Assembly (NCBI GenBank): GCA_965232815.1
Contig: OZ247427.1
Location: 2,108,001 to 2,172,000 of the forward strand
Direction of reading: 5' to 3'
From: Bin87 sp026710825
Lineage (GTDB): Bacteria > Chloroflexota > Dehalococcoidia > Lucifugimonadales > UBA3495
DNA: 64,000 nt
The notes below the pieces were generated by a model. It was not told where the DNA came from. It did not search any database and was given only the letters and a program-made list of their open reading frames with translations. Both the position numbers and the translations under genes were made by a program. Of the stretch, positions 8,471 to 17,086 are shown piece by piece. Positions within the stretch are counted from its first letter, which is position 1. Each line of letters begins with the position of its first letter.

Positions 8471-9808
8471 TTACTGCCTGGGCCTGGCGTCCATGGTGAT
8501 GTCGACCGTGGTTTCGGAGCCGTCCCGCAACAGGGTGAACACCGCCGTGTCCCCAGGCCGAGTGTGCTCCACCACGTAAGCAAGGAGATCGTCCATGCTT
8601 CGAATGGTGGTGCCGTCGATGTCGATGATGACATCACCGCCGATCGGGAATTCAGCCCCGTCGATGACCGTCAGGCTGTCTGATGCTCGCAACCCCCCGC
8701 GACTGGCAGCGCTGTCGGCCCCGACGGCAAGGACAAGGGCGCCCCTGGTTTCGGCCGGCAGGTTCATGGCGGCGGCAATGTCGGGCCTGACCGTGGTGCC
8801 GCGGATGCCGATGTAGGGGTATTCGTACCGACCCTCGGAGATGAGCGCGGGGATCACAAGCTTGGCCAGGTTGACCGGAATCGCCAGGCCTACTCCGGAA
8901 AAGGCGCCGGTTTGGCTGATGATCTGGGCGTTGATGCCAACGAGTTCACCGTGGCGATTGAGCAAGGGACCACCAGAGTTGCCCGGGTTGGTGGCGGCGT
9001 CGTGTTGGATGACGCGGGGGATGGCAAAGTTGCTTTCCGATGGGCTGATGGTGCGGCCCAGGGCGCTGATGACGCCGGAGGTCATGGAGAAACCACGGGA
9101 GAATGGGTCGCCGATTGCGACGGCCAGTTGACCGGGTTTGATGGTGTCGCTGTCTCCCAACTTGATGGGCGGGGGCCGCACGGACACGTCGTCGATCTTG
9201 ATTACGGCGAGGTCGGAATCGGGATCCTGGCCGATTATTTCGGCTTCCGTTTGGGTACCGTCGCTGAACACGACGACGATGCGCTCGGCGGCCTCGACGA
9301 CGTGCCGGTTGGTGACCACATGCCCCTGGTCATCCCAGACGAATCCGGAGCCACTGGCCCGGGAGAAGAAGTCGTTGGGCATTCCCTGAGGGACATTTCC
9401 ACCAACGGACAAGGGCTGGATGACGCGCAAACCGACCACTGAGGGCACCGTTTGCTCATAGAGGGCGCTCATAATTTCGTCGTGAGCGGCAGCGATCTGG
9501 CCTACGGTCAACTGGGTTGCAATTCCCTGAGCCGGCGCCGCGTCAGCGTTGGGATCGGAAGTTTCGGTTGGATCCGGGACTGAACCCGCCGTCGATTCCT
9601 GCGGTTGAGCCTGAGTGGAGACCGGCTCAGCGGGCGCGACGGTGTTGATGGATGGCGGAGGAGTCAGTTCCACCACCGACGGCGATGCTGGAGACTCGGC
9701 CGGCTGTCCGCACGCCAGCCCGAGAGCCAGAGCAATTGTAGCCAGCGCGATGACGAGGCTCGCGGGCGTGCGCAGTACACGTGGCAGGTGGTCGCGATTG
9801 TGCGTCAT
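8471..9808 (-). CDS. htrA: HtrA/DegP-type serine protease, lipoprotein
   Basis: About 445 residues; envelope quality-control protease. Signal peptide with lipobox L-G-L-A-C (Cys33), then a Pro/Glu/Thr-rich linker to about 100. Trypsin-like domain with triad His169 (TNRHVV), Asp199 (DPDSDLAVIKI) and Ser278 (NPGNSGGPL). One C-terminal PDZ domain (about 335-440) containing GALVLAVGADSAA and VIIDIDGTTIRSMDDL. The open frame extends upstream to 10006, but the signal peptide fits a start at ATG 9808 or at TTG 9814, which has GGAG 9 nt upstream. Convergent with the tRNA genes. Lipid anchoring is a variant; most DegP proteins are soluble and many HtrA proteins are TM-anchored. Confidence 0.93.
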   Translation of the reverse strand: MTHNRDHLPRVLRTPASLVIALATIALALGLACGQPAESPASPSVVELTPPPSINTVAPAEPVSTQAQPQESTAGSVPDPTETSDPNADAAPAQGIATQLTVGQIAAAHDEIMSALYEQTVPSVVGLRVIQPLSVGGNVPQGMPNDFFSRASGSGFVWDDQGHVVTNRHVVEAAERIVVVFSDGTQTEAEIIGQDPDSDLAVIKIDDVSVRPPPIKLGDSDTIKPGQLAVAIGDPFSRGFSMTSGVISALGRTISPSESNFAIPRVIQHDAATNPGNSGGPLLNRHGELVGINAQIISQTGAFSGVGLAIPVNLAKLVIPALISEGRYEYPYIGIRGTTVRPDIAAAMNLPAETRGALVLAVGADSAASRGGLRASDSLTVIDGAEFPIGGDVIIDIDGTTIRSMDDLLAYVVEHTRPGDTAVFTLLRDGSETTVDITMDARPRQ

Positions 9809-9961
9809 GTTCAATTGAATATGCTCCGTAAAGTTCGGAAGTAGGTGGTCCGGGTACATGGTATACGTACCGCGGCGATATTCAGATTGTGTAAAGGGCG
9901 AGGTATCGGAGGATATGGCCGCCGTGGGCCAAACACGTACCGTACGCGACGACGTGGCCGA

Positions 9962-9970
9962 TGCTATACT
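9962..9970 (+). promoter_or_regulatory. Extended -10 promoter before the NIPSNAP gene
   Basis: TGCTATACT (9962-9970) is an extended -10 (TGnTATACT) without a recognisable -35. It would start transcription near 9977, about 80 nt before the ATG at 10057. Confidence 0.4.
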
Positions 9971-10056
9971 ACCGCCGGCGGGTACACAGTGCCAATTGGT
10001 GAGCACAATGTTCCGCCGAGCGACACCCAGACCTCCACTCGGTAAGGAGAGAAGCG

Positions 10057-10716
10057 ATGCTTTACGAGCTCCGTATCTACGACGCAGTCGCCGGTCGCCT
10101 ACCTGACATCAGCGGCCGTTTTGCAAATCACACCTGTTCCCTATTCCGGAAGCACGGCGTGAAATACCTGGGCTTTTGGACCGACGAGATCGGCCGCAGC
10201 AACCGGTTGACCTACATCAACGTTTTCGACAGCATGGCCGACCGGGAAAGCCGGTGGGCGAAGTTCGGGACGGACCCGGACTGGCTGGAAGTCCGCAAGC
10301 AGACCGAGGCCAACGGGCCGCTGGTCGATGCCGTGACCAACCGTTTTCTCCGGACGACGCCGTATTCGCCGGAGCCCAAGATCACCACGGCGGTGCAGGA
10401 GCTTCGCATCTATGAGGCGATGCCGGGACGCCTGCCGGACGTCCACAACCGCTTTGCCAACCACACTATCGGCCTGTTCGAAAAGCACGGGATCGAGAAC
10501 ATAGGCTACTGGTCCGAGGACGTTGGCGTGAACAACGTCCTGGTCTACATGCTCGGGTATCCGAGCCTGGGCGACCGGGAAAAGAGCTGGCGTTCGTTCC
10601 AGGCCGATCCCGAGTGGAACAAGGCCAGGGCGGCGAGCGAGGTTGACGGGCCCATCGTGCGAGTGTCGCGCCACAGCATCATGCGGCCGACGGACTACGC
10701 GTTTACCAGCGACTAG
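10057..10716 (+). CDS. Double NIPSNAP-domain protein
   Basis: 219 residues made of two similar halves, about 1-100 and 113-213. Each begins with the family pattern (LYELRIYDAVAGRLPDI / VQELRIYEAMPGRLPDV) and continues with RFANHT and LF.KHG segments. NIPSNAP is a dimeric alpha+beta-barrel (ferredoxin-like) fold of poorly known function; here the tandem copy could form the dimer-like unit within one chain (inference). ATG preceded by AAGGAGAGAAGCG. Monocistronic by context: it lies between a promoter-like site and a terminator. Confidence 0.88.
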   Translation: MLYELRIYDAVAGRLPDISGRFANHTCSLFRKHGVKYLGFWTDEIGRSNRLTYINVFDSMADRESRWAKFGTDPDWLEVRKQTEANGPLVDAVTNRFLRTTPYSPEPKITTAVQELRIYEAMPGRLPDVHNRFANHTIGLFEKHGIENIGYWSEDVGVNNVLVYMLGYPSLGDREKSWRSFQADPEWNKARAASEVDGPIVRVSRHSIMRPTDYAFTSD

Positions 10717-10744
10717 GCGGAATAACCAGAGCAATAAAACCTGG

Positions 10745-10776
10745 ACGGGGCGAGGCATGAACTCGCCCCGTTCGCG
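10745..10776 (+). terminator. GC-rich hairpin, probable terminator of the NIPSNAP gene
   Basis: ACGGGGCGAG (10745-10754) pairs with CTCGCCCCGT (10762-10771): 10 bp, 7-nt loop. The following tail (TCGCGTTT) is only weakly U-rich. Confidence 0.55.
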
Positions 10777-10795
10777 TTTGGGTGGCGCATTGCGA

Positions 10796-10804
10796 TGGTA
10801 AAAT
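10796..10804 (+). promoter_or_regulatory. Extended -10 promoter before the mutase gene
   Basis: TGGTAAAAT (TG at 10796-10797, TAAAAT at 10799-10804) has the extended -10 form and lies about 48 bp before the ATG at 10852. No clear -35 at the usual spacing. Confidence 0.35.
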
Positions 10805-10851
10805 GCCCCCGCGAACACGAGGCGCTTTGACCGCTTGGAGGGCTGGGCAGT

Positions 10852-12507
10852 ATGTCGACGAACAAGCAAGAATGGCACGATGCGACGCTTTCCCGGGTAA
10901 CCCAGCGATTTGGTGAGCGGCGGGAGGCATTTCAAACCGATTCCGGATTGAGCCTGGATACCGTGTACACGCCTGAGGATGATGGCGCGGGGAACTATCA
11001 AGACACGATAGGCTACCCGGGTGAGTTTCCGTACACGCGCGGGGTCCAGCCCAATATGTACCGGGGGCGCGTGTGGACGATGCGCCAGTACGCGGGCTAC
11101 GCGACCGCGGCGGCCACCAATGAAAGGTATCGCTACCTGCTGGAAAACGGTCAGACCGGCCTTTCGGTGGCGTTCGATCTGCCCACCCAGATCGGGTACG
11201 ACAGCGACCATCCTTTGGCCGAGGGGGAAGTGGGCAAAGTTGGGGTGCCGATCTGCTCCCTGGCGGACATGGAGACTTTGTTTGAGGGGATTCCCCTGGA
11301 CCGGGTCAGCACGTCGATGACGATCAATGCGACGGCGGCGGTGCTGCTGTGCCTGTACATCGCGGCGGGCAAGAAACAGGGAGTCGAACCGGAGCAACTG
11401 AGCGGTACCCTGCAGAATGACATTCTCAAGGAATATATCGCCCGAGGGACGTACGCGTATCCGCCCCGGCCGTCGATGCGGCTGGTGGTGGATGTGTTCA
11501 AGTATTGCGCCGAGAACGTGCCGCGCTGGAATACCATCAGCATCAGCGGATATCACATGCGGGAGGCGGGGGCCACGGCAACTCAGGAGTTGGCTTTCAC
11601 GTTTGCCAACGCGATTGCGTACGTGGAGGCTGCCGTAGCGGCGGGGCTGCCGGTGGATGATTTCGCGCCTCGTCTGTCGTTCTTCTTCGTGGCGCAGAAC
11701 AATCTGTTCGAAGAGGTCGCCAAGTTCCGCGCCGCCCGTCGCCTGTGGGCCAAGATCATGCGTGACCGTTTCGGCGCACGGGATCCCCGCTCGATGATGC
11801 TGCGGTTCCACACGCAGACCGCCGGCGTGACGCTGACGGCCCAGCAACCCGATAACAACGTGATTCGGAGCGCGGTGCAGGCGCTGGCTGCGGTGCTGGG
11901 GGGCACGCAGTCTCTCCATGTGAACTCGCGGGACGAGGCTCTGAGCCTGCCCACCGAGGAGTCGGCGCAATTGTCGCTGCGCACGCAGCAGATCCTGGCG
12001 CACGAGAGCGGCGCGGCTGACGTGGTGGACCCGTTGGGTGGCTCCTGGTACGTGGAGAATCTCACCGACCGCCTGGAGGCAGGGGTGGTGGAATACCTGG
12101 ATCAGATTGACCGCGTGGGCGGCGCAGTTGCTGCCATCGAGGATGGATTCCAGGTGAGGGAGATAGGCGAGGCCGCGTTTGCCCACCAGCGCTCCGTGGA
12201 TGATGGAGAGAGGGTCGTGGTCGGCGTCAACCAGTATGTCACGGACACGCCACCCATATCCGACCTGTTGAGGGTTGATGCGGCGGCGGCGTCGGAACAG
12301 GTGGAAAGGCTGAAACAGTTGCGGCGAGAGCGTGACAACATGGCGGTGCAGATCAGCCTGGCGCGGTTGGCCGATGCAGCGCGGTCTGAAGATGCCAATA
12401 CGATTCCGCCGATGATGGAATGCGTGGAGAAATACGCCACCCTGGGCGAGATATGTGAGGTGCTGCGGCAGGTGTTCGGCGAGTACGAGCCTTCGGCCGG
12501 CTTGTGA
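10852..12507 (+). CDS. Methylmalonyl-CoA mutase, catalytic (large) subunit of the split type
   Basis: 551-residue TIM-barrel subunit that interconverts methylmalonyl-CoA and succinyl-CoA with adenosylcobalamin. It ends before the B12-binding domain, which is encoded separately at 25310-25720. Substrate-site residues correspond to those of the Propionibacterium enzyme: Tyr70 in PNMY, Arg198 in IARGTYAYPP and His235 in SGYHMREAGA. Tyr plus Arg at these sites point to methylmalonyl-CoA rather than isobutyryl-CoA, although the YRGRVWTMRQ stretch resembles related acyl-CoA mutases. ATG with GGAGGG upstream. Epimerase is encoded 2.1 kb downstream on the same strand, supporting a propionate/methylmalonyl pathway. 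Confidence 0.93.
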   Translation: MSTNKQEWHDATLSRVTQRFGERREAFQTDSGLSLDTVYTPEDDGAGNYQDTIGYPGEFPYTRGVQPNMYRGRVWTMRQYAGYATAAATNERYRYLLENGQTGLSVAFDLPTQIGYDSDHPLAEGEVGKVGVPICSLADMETLFEGIPLDRVSTSMTINATAAVLLCLYIAAGKKQGVEPEQLSGTLQNDILKEYIARGTYAYPPRPSMRLVVDVFKYCAENVPRWNTISISGYHMREAGATATQELAFTFANAIAYVEAAVAAGLPVDDFAPRLSFFFVAQNNLFEEVAKFRAARRLWAKIMRDRFGARDPRSMMLRFHTQTAGVTLTAQQPDNNVIRSAVQALAAVLGGTQSLHVNSRDEALSLPTEESAQLSLRTQQILAHESGAADVVDPLGGSWYVENLTDRLEAGVVEYLDQIDRVGGAVAAIEDGFQVREIGEAAFAHQRSVDDGERVVVGVNQYVTDTPPISDLLRVDAAAASEQVERLKQLRRERDNMAVQISLARLADAARSEDANTIPPMMECVEKYATLGEICEVLRQVFGEYEPSAGL

Positions 12508-12522
12508 TCCTGGAGTCGATCG

Positions 12523-13341
12523 ATGATGATACGGCTCAGCTCCGCGATATTTCTGTGCTGCCTGCTGACCGCCGTGATGGCGGCGTGCGGGGGCTCAGCC
12601 GATGTTGGTCGGTCGGGACCGTCGAGCACTGCTGTCCCAGTACCGACGGTCGCTGCGGCGTGGGATGAGTCGGAGGCGCTCCGGATAGGGACCTCTGCAG
12701 ACTTTCCGCCGTCCAATTTTATCAACGAACGGGGTGAAATAGATGGGTTCGAGCGTGAACTGGGTGATGAACTCTGCCGTCGCATGGGCGTGGAGTGTTC
12801 CTGGGTACAGAACGACTGGGTAAGCATCATGCCCAGCCTGCTGGCCGGGAATTACGACGTCATCCTGTCCGGGATGGCGGCCACGAAAGAGCGGGACGCG
12901 GAGATAGACTTCACCCAGGCTTACCTGCCCAGCAGCCCGTCGGCGTATGTCGCGTTGGCCGGGTCCGGTGATGAGGTGATCAACGGGAAAGTGGCGGTGC
13001 AGGTCAACACCATCCAACAAGACTATCTCACGGAGGCCGGCATCACGAGGGTGATTTTCCTGCCGGGCGAAGATCCGGTGCACGCGGTCAGGAACGGGGA
13101 CGCGGACGCGGCGTTTGCGGACAAAGCCTTCCTGCAAAGCTTCGTGGAGGACAGTGGCGGAGACTTGGTGTTTGTGGGTCCGGAGGTTACTTTCGACTTC
13201 CAATATGCCAGCATCGGCGTGCGTGAGAATGACAGCCAGTTGAAGAGCAGACTGAATGCGGCCATCGGGGCCATGAAAGACGACGGCACCCTGAACGACC
13301 TGATCAGGAAGTGGTTCGGCGAGGACGCGGACACGTTCTGA
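12523..13341 (+). CDS. Amino-acid-type ABC substrate-binding lipoprotein (SBP_bac_3)
   Basis: 272 residues. Signal peptide with lipobox V-M-A-A-C (Cys22). The binding domain starts with ALRIGTSADFPPSNFINE and contains the family motifs GFERELGDELCRRMG, SIMPSLLAGNYDVILSGMA and DFTQAYL, ending with GTLNDLIRKWFGE. It is a polar amino acid or related binding protein. It begins 15 bp after the mutase stop, so it is cotranscribed, but no matching permease or ATPase lies nearby. It may work with a distant transporter or as a sensor. Confidence 0.9.
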   Translation: MMIRLSSAIFLCCLLTAVMAACGGSADVGRSGPSSTAVPVPTVAAAWDESEALRIGTSADFPPSNFINERGEIDGFERELGDELCRRMGVECSWVQNDWVSIMPSLLAGNYDVILSGMAATKERDAEIDFTQAYLPSSPSAYVALAGSGDEVINGKVAVQVNTIQQDYLTEAGITRVIFLPGEDPVHAVRNGDADAAFADKAFLQSFVEDSGGDLVFVGPEVTFDFQYASIGVRENDSQLKSRLNAAIGAMKDDGTLNDLIRKWFGEDADTF

Positions 13342-13424
13342 TTCCCGTCGGTTGGCCCGAATACGGGCTGTGATACACTTTCCGCGATCTCATAAAGATT
13401 GAGCAACTATCCGGAGGAATTCCC

Positions 13425-14579
13425 GTGCCCGACCTGACTTTGACCGAAGAAGAAAAGATGCTGCAGAACCTCGTCCGGGATTTTGCGGAACGAGAGGTCA
13501 TGCCGCGCGCCGCGGAACTGGATGAAAAGGCCGAATTTTCGCACGAAAACTGGCGCGGGATGGCGCAACTGGGCCTGACCGGGATCGGCGTCGACCCGGC
13601 CTACGGAGGCAGCGGAGGCGGATTCCGGCAGTCGTCGATCGTCATCGAGGAGATGGCGCGCGCGGACGTGGCGGCCAGCGTAACCCTCGCGGCGCACCTG
13701 GGCCTGGGCCTGGAGACCATAGCGAGGTTCGGCAACGAGGAACAGAAGCAGCAGTACGTTCCGTCGCTGGCCTCCGGCAAGGGAATCGCGGCGTGGGCGC
13801 TCACCGAGCCCGGAAGCGGTTCGGACGCGGCGGCGATGCAGACGACCGCCACGCGGCGCAACGGAAGCTGGGTGTTGAACGGATCCAAGCAGTTCATCAC
13901 CAACGCCGAGGTGGCCGAGACGCTGGTGGTTTTTGCCAACCAGGACCGATCCATCGGCTACCGCGGGGTGTGCGCGTTCATCGTGCCGGCCGGCACAGCC
14001 GGGATGCAGATCAACTCGCAGCACAACAAGATGGGCATTCGCGCATCCAGCACATGCGAGATCGTGTTCGAGGATGCCGAAATACCGGCGGAGAACATTA
14101 TCGGCGAGGAGGGGATGGGATTCCGGTACGCGATGGACATCCTGGACTCCAGCCGCATATCCATCGCGGCGCAGTGCGTGGGCATCGGGCAGGCGGCGCT
14201 GGAGGAGGCGGTCAGGTACGCCCAACTACGGGAGACCTTCGGGCGCAAGCTGGCACAGCACCAGGCCATCCAGTTCAAGCTGGCGGACATTGCGACGGGC
14301 GTACATTCGGCGCGGATCGCAACTATGCACGCCGCGAGCCTGCGAGACCAGGGCCTGCCGTTCATCAATGAGGCGTCCATGGCCAAGCTGATCGCGTCGG
14401 AGAACTGCAACAAGGCCGCGTACGAGGCGATGCAGATACACGGCGGGATCGGCATTTTCAAAGAATCGCGTATCGAGCGCATCTTCCGCGACGCCAGGGT
14501 GACCACCATCTACGAAGGGACTTCGGAAGTGCAGCGGATGATCATCGCCCGCCAGGTGTTGGGACAGTACCCGGTTTAG
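13425..14579 (+). CDS. Acyl-CoA dehydrogenase
   Basis: 384 residues, the usual family length. FAD-dependent alpha,beta-dehydrogenation of an acyl-CoA thioester. Motifs: AWALTEPGSGSDAAAM (FAD/substrate signature), the QFITNAE segment, GRKLAQHQAIQFKLADIA, and IHGGIGIFKE with the C-terminal RIFRDARVTTIYEGTSEVQ. The predicted catalytic base is Glu364 (IYEGTSE), the position used by short-chain dehydrogenases. GTG start at 13425 with a strong CCGGAGGA site. A promoter-like TTGGCC/TACACT pair lies about 60-80 bp upstream. The neighbouring mutase and epimerase suggest short- or branched-chain acyl-CoA breakdown. Confidence 0.95.
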   Translation: MPDLTLTEEEKMLQNLVRDFAEREVMPRAAELDEKAEFSHENWRGMAQLGLTGIGVDPAYGGSGGGFRQSSIVIEEMARADVAASVTLAAHLGLGLETIARFGNEEQKQQYVPSLASGKGIAAWALTEPGSGSDAAAMQTTATRRNGSWVLNGSKQFITNAEVAETLVVFANQDRSIGYRGVCAFIVPAGTAGMQINSQHNKMGIRASSTCEIVFEDAEIPAENIIGEEGMGFRYAMDILDSSRISIAAQCVGIGQAALEEAVRYAQLRETFGRKLAQHQAIQFKLADIATGVHSARIATMHAASLRDQGLPFINEASMAKLIASENCNKAAYEAMQIHGGIGIFKESRIERIFRDARVTTIYEGTSEVQRMIIARQVLGQYPV

Positions 14580-14611
14580 CTGGCATAACCGCGACGGGAG
14601 GGGTTTGACAG

Positions 14612-15022
14612 ATGACCGAAGTCTGTGCCGTCAACTACGTTGATCACGTTGGGATCGCGGTCAATGACATTCACGCCGCCCTGGAATTCTTTTCGGCGAA
14701 CTTTGGGACGCCCGACGCCGAGGTCGTGGAAATGGATGACCAGGGAGTGCGGGCGTGCCTGATCGAGGTTGGTGAAACGCGTCTGGAACTGCTGCAACCT
14801 CTGACACCGGAGACCGCCGTGGGCCGGTTTATTGAGCGTCGGGGAGAAGGCCTGCACCACCTGGCGCTGAACGTTGACGACATCGCGGGCAAACTGAAAA
14901 TCCTGTCCGCCAATGGCCTTTCGCTGATTGACAATGAACCGCGGCATGGTTTGTCGGGAACCATAGGATTTGTTCACCCGCGCTCGGTGTTCGGCGTGCT
15001 GACGGAGTTGGTGGAAAACTAG
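14612..15022 (+). CDS. mce: Methylmalonyl-CoA epimerase (VOC fold)
   Basis: 136 residues, full length. Converts (2S)- to (2R)-methylmalonyl-CoA for the mutase. The two betaalphabetabetabeta VOC modules supply metal ligands: His12 (VDHVGIAV), a Glu/Gln around 59-62 (RLELLQP), His83 (LHHLALNV) and Glu132 (LTELVE). The GEGLHHLALNVDDI and FVHPRSVFGVL segments are typical of this enzyme. ATG at 14612 follows GGGAGGGG. It lies 32 bp after the acyl-CoA dehydrogenase stop, so probably one operon. Confidence 0.94.
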   Translation: MTEVCAVNYVDHVGIAVNDIHAALEFFSANFGTPDAEVVEMDDQGVRACLIEVGETRLELLQPLTPETAVGRFIERRGEGLHHLALNVDDIAGKLKILSANGLSLIDNEPRHGLSGTIGFVHPRSVFGVLTELVEN

Positions 15023-15066
15023 CGGTCCAGCGCTTCAAGCCCAGGCACTCCCCTCAAGCAGACACC

Positions 15067-16068
15067 ATGCCCGCCCACGTAGTCTATGGGGACAGTTTCC
15101 TCGTGGCCGGGGTGGTGCGCCGCGTTATTCAGGACGGCGGCGCCTCGGATGTGATGGACTCCAACCACCACCGGTTCACGGTTGGGCAGACGCAGCCGGC
15201 GGAGGTGGTGGCCGCCTGCAACTCCCTCCCTTTCCTGGATGCCGCGCGGCTGGTTGAGGTCGAGGGCGTGCTGGCCACCGAGGAGACCGGGGGCGGTCAG
15301 CGAGGCAGGGGCCGCTCAGGACGGCGGCAAGCTGCCGCTCGCACCGGGTGGATGCAACTGGCCGACGCGGTGCCACTGATGCCGGACACGACTCTGCTGG
15401 TGCTGGTGGACGGCGACGCGTCCGACCGTAATCCGCTGTTGACGGCGTTGGCCGAGCATTGCCAGGTGCACAAGCAGGCGGCGCCGACCGGGCAAGGGTT
15501 GAATCAATGGGTCAAACGGGCGGTCGAGGATCGAGGCGGGTCGATTACACCGCCGGCGATTCAGGCCATCACGGAGATGATCGGCAACGACCTGTGGACC
15601 CTGGACCGGGAACTGGAAAAGCTGTCCCTCTATGCCACGGGCCGGGAGATCACGGAACCGGATGTGCGGACGTTGGTCCCGTATGCCCAGGAGGCCAACA
15701 TCTTCGCGGCGGTCGATGCGATCATGGACGGCCGCCCGGGCGACGCGCTGCGGATGCTGGCGCAACTGATGGATGAGGGACGCGAACCGCTCTACATCAT
15801 CGCGATGATCGAGAGGCAGTTGCGGCTAATCGCGCTGGCGCGGGATTTGACGGAACGAGGAGTGGTGCAGCCGGATCTGGGCCGCCGGATGGGAGCGAAT
15901 TCCGATTTCGTGGTGCGGAAGACGCTGGGCCAGGCGCGCCGGATGACTCTGCCGGAGATTTCGCACAAATACCAGCGCGTGCTGGAGAGCGACCTGGCGA
16001 TCAAACAAGGGCGGTTGGATCCCGAGGTCTCACTGGAATTGCTGGTTGCTGATCTCGCGGGGGCCTGA
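15067..16068 (+). CDS. holA: DNA polymerase III delta subunit (clamp loader)
   Basis: 333 residues. Delta is the clamp-opening wrench of the replicative clamp loader. The N-terminal AAA+-like domain has the degenerate start YGDSFLVAGVVRRVI, with DTTLLVLVDGDASDRNPLLTAL in place of a functional ATP site. The middle helical domain has the typical IGNDLWTLDRELEKLSLYA motif (about 178-196), and the C-terminal domain includes EPLYIIAMIERQLRLIALAR. A basic Gly/Arg insert at about 77-92 (GGGQRGRGRSGRRQ) is unusual. Convergent with the ATPase gene at 16096. Confidence 0.92.
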   Translation: MPAHVVYGDSFLVAGVVRRVIQDGGASDVMDSNHHRFTVGQTQPAEVVAACNSLPFLDAARLVEVEGVLATEETGGGQRGRGRSGRRQAAARTGWMQLADAVPLMPDTTLLVLVDGDASDRNPLLTALAEHCQVHKQAAPTGQGLNQWVKRAVEDRGGSITPPAIQAITEMIGNDLWTLDRELEKLSLYATGREITEPDVRTLVPYAQEANIFAAVDAIMDGRPGDALRMLAQLMDEGREPLYIIAMIERQLRLIALARDLTERGVVQPDLGRRMGANSDFVVRKTLGQARRMTLPEISHKYQRVLESDLAIKQGRLDPEVSLELLVADLAGA

Positions 16069-16095
16069 CAAGCGTGACGGCGGCTTGCCCGGAAG

Positions 16096-17085
16096 TCAGT
16101 CGAGGTCGACGTCGGGGTAAGTTACCGGGTTGTAGCACGCAGCGTAGTGGCTGGCTGATTGTTCGCGCAGGGAGGGCGTCGGTTCGAGCCGGCACTTTGC
16201 CAATGCCTTGGGACAGCGGGGCAGGAACGGGCACTCCTCAGACATGTCGATGAGGTCCGGGGGTGTGCCGCGAAGGGCCTGCAAACGGCGGCCGGCGGCG
16301 TCCAGACGAGGGAGGGTCTGGAGCAGTGACCAAGTATAGGGGTGGCGCGGCTGCTGGAATATAGGCAGGAGGTCAGCGTATTCCACGAGGTGGCCGGCGT
16401 ACATGACGCCGACCCGGCGGGCCATATTGGCGACGACGCCCATGTCGTGGGTGATGAGCAATATTGCCGACTTGGAGTCTCGGCTCAACTCCTTGAGGCG
16501 TTCCAATATCTCCGCCTGCAGGGTGACGTCGACGCTGGAGGTGACTTCGTCCGCGATCAGCAGGCGGGGCCGCATGACCATCGCCATGGCGAGCATCACG
16601 CGCTGGCATTGGCCGCCGCTGAGGGTGAACGGATACTCGCCCATGATGCGGCGGGGGTCGGGAACGCCCAATTCGCGCAGCATTTCCTGGCACACGCGTC
16701 CGGCGGCGCGACGATTCAGCTGCGAATGGGTGATTATCACCTCGGTTAGCTGGTTGCCGATGGTTTGAACCGGGTTCAACGCGGACTGGGCATCCTGGAA
16801 CACCATGGACATGGCCTTGCCGCGCAAATCCCGCAAGCGTTCCTCAGGAGATGAAACCAAATCCACGCCATCGAACAGGATTTTCCCACTTTTGATGGCG
16901 CCGTTGTCGGGCAGGAGGCCCATGAGAGTTAGGGCGAGGGCGCTCTTGCCTGCGCCGCTCTCTCCCACAATGCAGAGGATTTCCTCCTCATCCTGGGAAA
17001 ACGAGACGCCGTTGACCGCGTGTACCGCGCCATTGGTGACCCGAAACTCGACGTGAAGGTCCTGGACTTCGAGCAGGGGGGCCAT
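16096..17085 (-). CDS. Peptide-type ABC transporter ATPase (DppD/OppD family), unpaired
   Basis: 329 residues. Walker A GESGAGKS (41-48), Q-loop in FQDAQSALNP, signature LSGGQ (155-159), Walker B LLIADE (175-180), H-loop ITHDMG. The C-terminal oligopeptide-transporter extension contains CPFLPRCPKALAKC, the Cys cluster seen in OppD/DppD, often tied to an Fe-S site. Residue 181 is Val where nearly all relatives have Pro (DEPT), and the D-loop reads SVD rather than ALD. No permease, binding protein or DppF partner is adjacent. The gene starts 1 bp after the PHP gene stop, so the two are cotranscribed. Confidence 0.9.
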   Translation of the reverse strand: MAPLLEVQDLHVEFRVTNGAVHAVNGVSFSQDEEEILCIVGESGAGKSALALTLMGLLPDNGAIKSGKILFDGVDLVSSPEERLRDLRGKAMSMVFQDAQSALNPVQTIGNQLTEVIITHSQLNRRAAGRVCQEMLRELGVPDPRRIMGEYPFTLSGGQCQRVMLAMAMVMRPRLLIADEVTSSVDVTLQAEILERLKELSRDSKSAILLITHDMGVVANMARRVGVMYAGHLVEYADLLPIFQQPRHPYTWSLLQTLPRLDAAGRRLQALRGTPPDLIDMSEECPFLPRCPKALAKCRLEPTPSLREQSASHYAACYNPVTYPDVDLD

Positions 17086-17086
17086 G

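Noticed and set aside
8176..8637. Minus-strand open frame with WQDSNPQPLGP and RATGFEPVISC stretches
   Set aside because: Antisense translation of tRNA-His and tRNA-Arg; not a protein.
10141..12186. Long 681-codon minus-strand frame
   Set aside because: It lies opposite the NIPSNAP and mutase genes and mirrors their codon pattern; no family resemblance.
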